DNA of 5,185 bases. Source: an uncultured Chloroflexota bacterium. Lineage in GTDB: Bacteria > Chloroflexota > Dehalococcoidia > Lucifugimonadales > CAJWER01. A program made the position numbers and the translations under genes. Each line of letters begins with the position of its first letter. Position 1 is the first letter of the stretch. The notes beneath the pieces were generated by a model, which was given only the letters and a program-made list of their open reading frames with translations, was not told the DNA's origin and did no database searches. The DNA is taken from contig CAJWER010000221.1 in assembly GCA_913030785.1 (NCBI GenBank), positions 1 to 5,185 on the forward strand, read 5' to 3'. Of the stretch, positions 1-5,185 are shown in pieces.

Positions 1-510
1 GTTGACGCTGCTAATCTTGTATGCCAGTGAGCCGCTGGCGCCGTCTGTGTTCGAGCCCAACTCTGAGTAGGCGGGCCTTGGAAAGGTGTTCAGCACCACA
101 AGGGCGCCGGTCCGCGAGGCAAGCTGGTCGAAAAGGTTGACCAGGCTCTCGGAGACATCGTCTGCCCACCACGCACCCATCTCAAAGTCGGGAACATACA
201 GGTCCGGCAACAAGGACAGCACGACGATGTCGGGATCTGCATCACCGACCTTGTAGACGCCGCCAAGGACATCTTGGGTCACAGTGTCGAAGCCGCCGAA
301 AGAGACCGATGGCGCTATTTCGTTCTGGTACAGGCGCCACTTCAGGTAAGGCTCAATACCCTCCACGGTGAAATTTCGGAGGAAGGCAATCTCGAGCGGC
401 TTGCCGAGGTCCATGTTCGATTCACGATCCAGCCGTTGGACGACCGACAACACGGACGCCAACGACCCGTCCCCTGACTCACCAAGGATGTTGTGAAGCG
501 TGGAATTCAT
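1..510 (-). CDS. FkbH-like HAD-IIIC protein, N-terminal part (incomplete)
   Basis: An uninterrupted 170-codon frame runs from an ATG at 508-510 off the left edge, so the C-terminus is missing. The visible part resembles the N-terminal SGNH-like region of FkbH-like HAD-IIIC proteins: LEIAFLRNFTVEGIEPYL (39-56), GGFDTVTQDVL (71-81), DPDIVVLSLLPDLY (91-104) and ALVVLNTFPRPAY (137-149), in the family order. FkbH-type proteins load glyceryl or related acyl units onto carrier proteins through a downstream HAD phosphatase-like domain, which would lie outside the window; the catalytic Asp-x-Asp is therefore not visible. The start is uncertain: the ATG has no good ribosome-binding site, while a TTG at 460-462 (residue 17) follows AGGGGA by seven bases, and ATG 33 is a third choice. 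It lies 44 bases after the radical SAM gene and is probably co-transcribed. The assignment rests on recognition of this pattern, not on a search. Confidence 0.75.
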   Translation of the reverse strand, partial: MNSTLHNILGESGDGSLASVLSVVQRLDRESNMDLGKPLEIAFLRNFTVEGIEPYLKWRLYQNEIAPSVSFGGFDTVTQDVLGGVYKVGDADPDIVVLSLLPDLYVPDFEMGAWWADDVSESLVNLFDQLASRTGALVVLNTFPRPAYSELGSNTDGASGSLAYKISSVN

Positions 511-554
511 TATTGGCTGTGGACTACGGAGGGGCCTTGCCTGAGCCGCGCGAT

Positions 555-1583
555 CTAACCCTCGAACAACTCCTTCCTGTCGAGCTTGTTCTCGAGAGAA
601 AAGTCGAGGTCAAACAGCTTGCAGCCTCGGCACATCTCTATCTGATTCCGCTCACCGGTAGAATGAAGCTTCCTGATCCTGGCCCATTTTTCGTTGTGCC
701 AGATGTCCGTGATGGTCTCTCTGTTGAGATCGCCCATGGCGAACTTGGCATCGTAGTCCATGGAGCACAGGGCAACGATCCCCATAGTCGTAATATGCAT
801 GGTCGACCAGGGCAAAATGCACGGATGGTAGATGTCGCCGTACGCCGCGTTGTGTCCGCCCTCGGTCTTTTCCTCCACGTCGATCTGGTTGCCCCAGTTG
901 TGCAGCTGCTTCATATAGATCCGGTCATGGGGCTTTTTGTACTTATCCCAGAACTCCTCCCACCTGAGCACCTCTCTGCGTCCCTCCACGGTTCTCAAAT
1001 CCTGCATCGAGACACCACGTACTCTGACTATCATTTCTGGTTTCACTCTGTCTCGAACCTCGAACAGGGTCACTATATTGGACATCACGTTTTCGAAGTT
1101 CAGCCCGACGCGCATTTTTTCGTAGGTTTCCTTTTCCACCGAGTCAATAGAAAGCATGATGTCGTCCAGACCCGCTTCGAGGATGTCCGTAGCCCTCTTC
1201 TCCGTTAGCAGCGATGCGTTCGTCGACATCGTCACCTTGTTGATTCCCGCTTCCTTGAGACGTCGTATCCGCGGAACCAATTTCTTGTCCAGCAGTGGTT
1301 CGCCTGCCCGTTGGATGCACACCGCCTCGATCCAGTCGGAATATTCAGACATCTCTGAAACGATTTTCTCGTAAAGCTTGTCCGGCATCAATGGGGTGGA
1401 TTTGTCCCATTCATCTATTGCACAGAAAGGGCATTTTGCATCGCAAACCCGAACCGTTTCAAGCTGGAAATACTTAGGGAAATGGAGAGCGTCATCAGCG
1501 TTTTCGAGTTTGACCCGCCGTGCGATCTGGTCCATCTCGGCCTGCATACTCTGCTTGCTCAAATTCTCTAGACTCGTGATCAT
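555..1583 (-). CDS. Radical SAM enzyme with SPASM/twitch-type domain
   Basis: This 342-residue iron-sulfur enzyme cleaves S-adenosylmethionine to a 5'-deoxyadenosyl radical. Seen: CDAKCPFC (C47, C51, C54) for the radical SAM cluster; AGEPLLD (93-99), the SAM-binding GGE-like motif; STNASLL (120-126) and DIMLSIDS (141-148), typical barrel strands. The C-terminal part has C255, C273, C318 and C321 with the SPASM pattern HPC..W...I...G.V.LC and, further on, GDLN..TITDIW and CRGC. Four cysteines fit one auxiliary 4Fe-4S cluster rather than the two of full SPASM proteins. BtrN, an alcohol dehydrogenase of aminocyclitol biosynthesis, is also of the single-cluster kind, whereas many other SPASM enzymes modify peptides. 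No precursor peptide is seen nearby. An AGGGAGG lies ten bases before the ATG. A 150-base gap precedes the gene and the FkbH-like gene follows 44 bases on. Family certain; substrate unknown. Confidence 0.93.
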   Translation of the reverse strand: MITSLENLSKQSMQAEMDQIARRVKLENADDALHFPKYFQLETVRVCDAKCPFCAIDEWDKSTPLMPDKLYEKIVSEMSEYSDWIEAVCIQRAGEPLLDKKLVPRIRRLKEAGINKVTMSTNASLLTEKRATDILEAGLDDIMLSIDSVEKETYEKMRVGLNFENVMSNIVTLFEVRDRVKPEMIVRVRGVSMQDLRTVEGRREVLRWEEFWDKYKKPHDRIYMKQLHNWGNQIDVEEKTEGGHNAAYGDIYHPCILPWSTMHITTMGIVALCSMDYDAKFAMGDLNRETITDIWHNEKWARIRKLHSTGERNQIEMCRGCKLFDLDFSLENKLDRKELFEG

Positions 1584-1593
1584 TGATCCATAT

Positions 1594-1600
1594 CCTCCCT
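1594..1600 (-). promoter_or_regulatory. Ribosome-binding site of the radical SAM gene
   Basis: The minus strand reads AGGGAGG, ten bases before the ATG at 1581-1583. It is a strong Shine-Dalgarno sequence at a slightly long distance. A nearer ATG at 1589-1591 is only two bases from it and opens a three-codon frame that stops at once, so it is not the start. The strong site agrees with independent translation of this gene after the 150-base gap. Confidence 0.75.
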
Positions 1601-1733
1601 AGTTCAGAGCGGACGCTGCCGCTAATGTTGGTATCTTAACTGGTCCGGCGGATTCTGTGGGCGACAGATCGACACCCTCACTCCTCGAATCCGTTTAGCT
1701 TGAGTTAATGACGCCGAAGCGTGACGAGGCCGC

Positions 1734-2267
1734 CTATAACTTCGGAGCGATCACGCTCTCCAACTGCTCCATGTACCGACCCACCGCGGCCCGGTCGTCC
1801 TCTTTGGGGGCCCACGGCGCATGGACGAAGTCCTCTCGTTTGAAGGGACCCTTCGTCGTCTCGTGGAACACGACGATATCGGTGCGGGGTATCACCGAGT
1901 GATAGGAGTTCTCGGATATACGCCAGAAAAACGTGGCTCCGCTGGCGTACTCGCCCATCTCAACGACCTCGATCACGTTGCCTGCACCATCGAATATCAC
2001 GATGTCCAGGCGCCCTTCGACGATATGGAACGACTCGCTCTTGCCCAGGTGTTTGTGGGGCGGGATGTAGGTGCCTTTGGTATGCACGATGAGCATCTCG
2101 TGTACGGAGTCATCAACGCTCAGGTGCGTGCAGAGCCGCGCCCTCTCTCGCACATTCCCAAGTGCCCTGGACTTCAGGGACTCGATGTCGTCCTTGCCGA
2201 CCTTCGTCACCGCGTCCATCGTATACAGCACTTCATCGCTCTCGACTCTCAGGTTCGGAGCGTTCAT
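1734..2267 (-). CDS. WbuC-like cupin metalloprotein
   Basis: This 177-residue single-domain cupin is a probable small-molecule metalloenzyme of unknown reaction. Seen: a cupin motif 1 with candidate metal ligands H71, H73 and E78 (PPHKHLGKSE), followed by GRLDIVIFD, and a motif 2 histidine H123 in SYHSVIP. The C-terminal block FHETTKGPF(142 on)...HAPWAPKE (149-156) resembles the ending of WbuC-family cupins found in O-antigen clusters, whose function is not established. It also recalls the nucleotide-sugar 3,4-ketoisomerases (FdtA/QdtA, WxcM-like), which work with DegT aminotransferases, but the APWAPKE ending favours the WbuC type. Its ATG overlaps the aminotransferase TGA in an ATGA junction, and a GGGAG lies 11 bases upstream inside that gene, so translation is probably coupled to the aminotransferase. 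The shared context makes a role in preparing or protecting the keto or amino sugar plausible; that is inference. Confidence 0.82.
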   Translation of the reverse strand: MNAPNLRVESDEVLYTMDAVTKVGKDDIESLKSRALGNVRERARLCTHLSVDDSVHEMLIVHTKGTYIPPHKHLGKSESFHIVEGRLDIVIFDGAGNVIEVVEMGEYASGATFFWRISENSYHSVIPRTDIVVFHETTKGPFKREDFVHAPWAPKEDDRAAVGRYMEQLESVIAPKL

Positions 2268-3379
2268 ACGCCGTAAAACTCCCGAATGCTCGCAGCGACG
2301 TACTCCGCTTCGTCCGTCCCCAGATCCTCATGAGCCGGGATACAAAGGATGCGCTGGACCAGGTCCTCGGCCACCGGGATGTTCGGCTTCGGCAGATCCC
2401 GATACGCGGTGTGGTAGGGCATCAAAATGGGGTGCTGTACCTTGGTCTCAATACCCTTCGCCTCGAGGTGCTGCTTAAGATCGTCTCGCCGTTCCGCGAT
2501 TATCGTGTACGTATAGTAGACGTTGAAGTAGCCCTCGGGCTCCTTGGGGCAGATCACGGCCTCGCCCAGCGCCTCGTCATAGAATTTTGCGTTTGCCCTT
2601 CTGCGAGACACCTTGTCGTCGAGTCGCCCCAGACCAACCAGCATCATGGCGGCCTGGATCGTGTCAATGCGACCGTTCGGACTGGGGAAGTGGCAGTCCT
2701 CTTTGTTGACGGTGCCTGCATACCTCAGGGAGACAAGCCTGTCACGAAGCTCCTCATCGTCTGTGACGACCGCGCCGGCCTCCCCATAGGCGTTGAGCAG
2801 CTTCATCGGGTTCATGCTGAACGCGCCGAGGTGACCGAAGGAGCCAGCTTTGGAGCCATTGTAGGACGCGCCGAAGGATGGAGCCGCATCCTCGATCAGA
2901 TACAGTCCGTGTTCGTCTGCGATTTGAGCGATTCGGGTTATGTCGCAGAGCCTGCCAGTGAAGTGCACCGGCAGGATGGCCTTCGTCCTGGATGTGATCG
3001 CAGCCTCTATGAGCTCCGCATTGATCGTCAGGTCTTCGGTGATGTCGACGAACACCGGTCTCGCGCCGCACAAGTTGATCGCGTTTGCCGTGGCTATCCA
3101 GGATAGGGACGTCGTAATGACCTCGTCGCCCGCGCCGATCTCCAGGGCTCGCAGGGCAAAGTACAAGGCATCTGTACCGGAGTTAACCCCGACTGCATAC
3201 CTCCGCTGGGACAACTCCGCAATCCTGGTTTCGAACTGCTCTACCTCCGGCCCGAGCAGTATCCTGCCGTGAGTCAAAACCCGGTCCACGGCCTGCAGCA
3301 ACTCATTCTTGAGAGACGTGTCTCTTACGCGCAGGTCTAGAAACGGTACCCGGTAAGTGTTGCTCAAGATGTTGTCCAT
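2264..3379 (-). CDS. DegT/DnrJ/EryC1/StrS PLP-dependent aminotransferase
   Basis: This 371-residue fold-type I enzyme would transfer an amino group, usually from glutamate or glutamine, to a keto-sugar or ketocyclitol. The length is normal for the family. Seen: the N-terminal signature VPFLDLR followed by GRILLGPEVEQFE (38-50); the phosphate-binding NSGTDAL (66-72); SLSWIATANAI (91-101); PVHFTGRLCD (137-146); LIEDAAPSFGA (161-171), with D164 positioned for the pyridine nitrogen; and the Schiff-base lysine K193 in MNPMKLLNAYGEAG. In EDAAPSFGA a proline holds the place more often taken by Gln or His. The C-terminal GIETKVQHPILMPYH is typical. The ATG lies 7 bases after the dehydrogenase stop, and the TGA overlaps the cupin ATG, so expression is probably coupled on both sides. 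Motifs do not tell whether it is a 3-, 4- or 5-aminotransferase, and family dehydratases use the same fold but lack this lysine. Confidence 0.95.
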   Translation of the reverse strand: MDNILSNTYRVPFLDLRVRDTSLKNELLQAVDRVLTHGRILLGPEVEQFETRIAELSQRRYAVGVNSGTDALYFALRALEIGAGDEVITTSLSWIATANAINLCGARPVFVDITEDLTINAELIEAAITSRTKAILPVHFTGRLCDITRIAQIADEHGLYLIEDAAPSFGASYNGSKAGSFGHLGAFSMNPMKLLNAYGEAGAVVTDDEELRDRLVSLRYAGTVNKEDCHFPSPNGRIDTIQAAMMLVGLGRLDDKVSRRRANAKFYDEALGEAVICPKEPEGYFNVYYTYTIIAERRDDLKQHLEAKGIETKVQHPILMPYHTAYRDLPKPNIPVAEDLVQRILCIPAHEDLGTDEAEYVAASIREFYGV

Positions 3380-3386
3380 TCCGGCT

Positions 3387-4418
3387 TCATTGAGTCATCG
3401 AGATCAGACAGCGTCCGGCCTCACCGGTGCGCACAGTCTCAACTGCATCGTTGATATCATCCATCCCGAAACGGTGGGAGATCTGCTCATCCAGCTTCAG
3501 CTTGCCCAGCTTGTATAGCTGTACGTACCGCGGAATGTCCACATCTGGCTTCGTCTCGCCGCCGTGGGAACCGATCATGCGCCGCCCAAAGTGGAGTGGA
3601 AAAGAGTCGATGGTTATCTGCTCATCAACGTATGGCACACCTGCAAAAATCGTCTTGCCGGTATTGCTGGTGGAGTCGTATGCGGTTTGTCGCACGCCGT
3701 TGTTTCCGGTGACATCGACCGTCGCATCGAAGCCATCGCCGCCGGACAGCTCCATCAAGTACTCGTGGGCATCGCCCTTCGCGGAGTTGAACGTGTGGGT
3801 GGCCCCAAATGCCGCCGCCTGCTCCAACTTGTTGTTGTGGAGGTCGATGGCCACTATCGGATGGGCGCTCACCATTGCCGCGCCCTGAATGACGTTCAGC
3901 CCGATGCCACCTACACCGAACACGGCGATCGACTGGCCGGGCCTAAGGCTCGCGTTGTTGAACACGATGCCCAGTCCGGTCGTCACGGCGCATCCCAACA
4001 GCGCGGCCACGTCGAGGGGCATGTCGTCTGGGATTATCGTGACCCGGTTCTCGGACACGACAGTCCGTTCGCTGAAGGTGGTAACCCAGCCGGCGCTGAT
4101 TGTCTCGCCGTTGCGATTGTATCTAGGAGGCGCCGAGTCGATGCCCGGGCCTTTTATCCAGTGCAGCACGACATGATCGCCTGCCGCAACCTTGCGCACA
4201 CCGGGTCCGACGTCTTCGACGATGCCTGCTCCTTCATGGCCCAGCAGATGTGGCAGATAGGGGTCGTCGCCGCGCCTGCCACTAATCTCCTCCATCTGCT
4301 TGCCGCAGACGCCGCTGTACTCGACCTTCACCAGTACCTGACCGACCTCCAGGGTAGGTATCTCCAGGTCTGCCACCACGAGAGGGGTGTTCTGAGCTTC
4401 GAGAATTGCTGCTTTCAA
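3387..4418 (-). CDS. Zinc-binding MDR alcohol dehydrogenase, TTG start
   Basis: This 343-residue medium-chain dehydrogenase/reductase probably oxidises a secondary alcohol, or reduces a ketone, on a sugar-like substrate. Seen: the N-terminal GroES-like domain with catalytic-zinc ligands C38 (SGVCGK), H61-E62 (GHEGAG) and C143 (LLGCAVTTG); then the Rossmann motif GVGGIG at 168-173; and D191 at the end of the next strand, which favours NAD over NADP. Residues 80-130, where the four structural-zinc cysteines normally sit, have no cysteine, so only the catalytic zinc is expected. After C38-G39 the usual Thr-Asp or similar is Lys-Gln. The open frame extends upstream to an ATG at 4529, but that start would overlap the methyltransferase by 68 bases and add 37 residues with no family resemblance. 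The TTG at 4416-4418 follows GAGGAG and begins exactly at the canonical KAAILEA start. The gene ends 7 bases before the aminotransferase. Substrate unknown; family assignment firm. Confidence 0.93.
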   Translation of the reverse strand: MKAAILEAQNTPLVVADLEIPTLEVGQVLVKVEYSGVCGKQMEEISGRRGDDPYLPHLLGHEGAGIVEDVGPGVRKVAAGDHVVLHWIKGPGIDSAPPRYNRNGETISAGWVTTFSERTVVSENRVTIIPDDMPLDVAALLGCAVTTGLGIVFNNASLRPGQSIAVFGVGGIGLNVIQGAAMVSAHPIVAIDLHNNKLEQAAAFGATHTFNSAKGDAHEYLMELSGGDGFDATVDVTGNNGVRQTAYDSTSNTGKTIFAGVPYVDEQITIDSFPLHFGRRMIGSHGGETKPDVDIPRYVQLYKLGKLKLDEQISHRFGMDDINDAVETVRTGEAGRCLISMTQ

Positions 4419-4422
4419 TGTG

Positions 4423-4428
4423 CTCCTC
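4423..4428 (-). promoter_or_regulatory. Ribosome-binding site deciding the TTG start
   Basis: The minus strand reads GAGGAG, four bases, then TTG-AAA-GCA-GCA. This strong Shine-Dalgarno sequence sits at the point where homology to MDR dehydrogenases begins, and no comparable site precedes the ATG at 4529. It therefore supports the 343-residue protein over the longer 380-residue reading. Confidence 0.8.
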
Positions 4429-4461
4429 GTGCTGTATATTTCTACGCCGTAAAGAGTGGTG

Positions 4462-5127
4462 CTACTCGAATACGATGTATGAATAGTCGCCTGTGTAGCC
4501 GCTCTCTGCCATGAACCACTCCCATTCATCGGGTGTGTAGAACGACCTACAGGTAAGCTGCCAGTACAGTAGATTCGCCTTCTCTCGTTCGTTCCTGTAC
4601 GACTCTACGATCACGTGCTTGTTCTGCTTGCCGACCCGCTCGATCTCCTGGAGGGCCTTGCGCAGCTCGTAGTTATAGAGATTGTGCAGTGTGGTTATCG
4701 AAATGATGTAGTCGAAGTAGTCGTCCTCGTAGGGTAGGGAGGTGGCGTTGCCGGCCGTAATGAACGGCTTCACCTCTTCCTTGGCGTTCTCGATCGCATA
4801 GCGCGAGATGTCTATCCCTCGCACCATGATTCCAGGGTGGATCTGCGTAAGCTCGTACAGAAGGTAGCCCTTGCCGCAACCCAGATCGACGACGGACGAC
4901 CCAGATGAGAGGCCGTAGTGCCGGCTCAGATCTTCGGCCACGGGCCGCCAGCGGCCGTCATACCGATAACCGCCATACCCGTACTTTCGGTCGCCGTCCC
5001 AATAGTCGTAGCCAAACTTCTTTGAGATCTCAGCGCAGGCAGCCTTGTCCAGCCCAATTACGCGCTCCTGCAAATAATCTCTCTTGCTTGCACTGTGGAT
5101 TTTCTGAATTAAATCAATGTAGGCCAT
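4462..5127 (-). CDS. Class I SAM-dependent methyltransferase
   Basis: This 221-residue cytoplasmic protein probably transfers a methyl group from S-adenosylmethionine to a sugar or other small molecule. Seen: a Rossmann-type motif I, VVDLGCGKG at residues 79-87; an acidic residue closing the second strand (GIDIS, D106) that would bind the SAM ribose; and a motif-IV-like strand FDYIISITTLHNL at 138-150. The segment before the fold is rich in Gly and Tyr (about 40-60, including YGYGGYRYDGRW), a stretch I associate with methyltransferases of polysaccharide clusters; it may form a lid or substrate-recognition region. The start is the only good ATG; its ribosome-binding site is weak, and the next in-frame upstream stop lies close by. 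It is the first complete gene in transcription order, 43 bases before the dehydrogenase. Methyl acceptor and position (O, N or C) cannot be told. The fold assignment is firm; the sugar role is inferred from neighbours. Confidence 0.9.
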   Translation of the reverse strand: MAYIDLIQKIHSASKRDYLQERVIGLDKAACAEISKKFGYDYWDGDRKYGYGGYRYDGRWRPVAEDLSRHYGLSSGSSVVDLGCGKGYLLYELTQIHPGIMVRGIDISRYAIENAKEEVKPFITAGNATSLPYEDDYFDYIISITTLHNLYNYELRKALQEIERVGKQNKHVIVESYRNEREKANLLYWQLTCRSFYTPDEWEWFMAESGYTGDYSYIVFE

Positions 5128-5185
5128 TGATTACGTACTTGATTGCATTCCAACCACTGCAAAATCGATAGCAATCCCCGTCATC

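Noticed and set aside
90..272. Minus-strand 60-codon frame with several cysteines
   Set aside because: It lies inside the FkbH-like coding frame in a different phase; the cysteines come from out-of-frame reading and form no metal-binding pattern.
513..1208. Long plus-strand open frame (231 codons) opposite the radical SAM gene
   Set aside because: It lies wholly antisense to a gene with clear radical SAM motifs, and its translation shows no recognisable domain; it is a composition shadow.
1633..1638. Candidate -10 element TAAGAT on the minus strand
   Set aside because: The matching -35 position agrees with the consensus at only three of six bases, so it is not called as a promoter.
1706..1733. 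Possible hairpin just after the cupin stop codon
   Set aside because: Only about three outer base pairs (GCC/GGC) form and no U-run follows, so it is not a credible terminator.
2162..3106. Plus-strand open frame of 314 codons opposite the aminotransferase
   Set aside because: It is antisense to the DegT gene, which has a complete set of family motifs, and its protein has no recognisable pattern.
3564..4514. Plus-strand open frame of 316 codons opposite the dehydrogenase
   Set aside because: It covers the opposite strand of a well-supported MDR gene and has no domain signal of its own.
5114..5185. Two minus-strand frames open from the right edge, one stopping at 5131 and one at 5114
   Set aside because: Either could be the last codons of an upstream gene, but about 18 to 23 codons are too few to decide, and neither shows a recognisable ending.

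Overview
The window is a compact bacterial sugar or secondary-metabolite modification cluster. Six protein genes lie on the minus strand and are transcribed from right to left. By eye the base composition is moderately GC-rich. Spacing is tight (gaps of 43, 7, -4, 150 and 44 bases), with Shine-Dalgarno sequences and one TTG start, so the source is a bacterium. Nothing in the sequence fixes the taxon, and I see no insertion sequence, tRNA, rRNA or CRISPR array.

In order of transcription the genes are: (1) a class I SAM-dependent methyltransferase (5127-4462); (2) a zinc-binding MDR-type alcohol dehydrogenase, whose real start is most likely a TTG at 4418 rather than the upstream ATG at 4529; (3) a DegT/DnrJ/EryC1/StrS PLP aminotransferase (3379-2264); (4) a WbuC-like cupin that overlaps the aminotransferase by four bases (2267-1734); (5) after a 150-base gap, a radical SAM protein with a four-cysteine SPASM/twitch-type C-terminal domain (1583-555); (6) the first 170 codons of a protein resembling the N-terminal part of FkbH-like HAD-IIIC enzymes (510 to the left edge, incomplete).

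Together they suggest oxidation of a hydroxyl (the dehydrogenase, the radical SAM enzyme, or both), transamination of the resulting ketone or aldehyde by the DegT enzyme, methylation, and attachment of a small acyl unit by an FkbH-type system. That fits synthesis of an unusual amino sugar or aminocyclitol for a surface glycan or a small molecule. Glycosyltransferases, nucleotidyltransferases and acyl-carrier proteins are not in the window, so the product cannot be named. The most notable points are the unflagged FkbH-like gene cut by the window edge, the pairing of a BtrN-like radical SAM enzyme with an aminotransferase and a second dehydrogenase, and the loss of the structural-zinc cysteines in the MDR enzyme.
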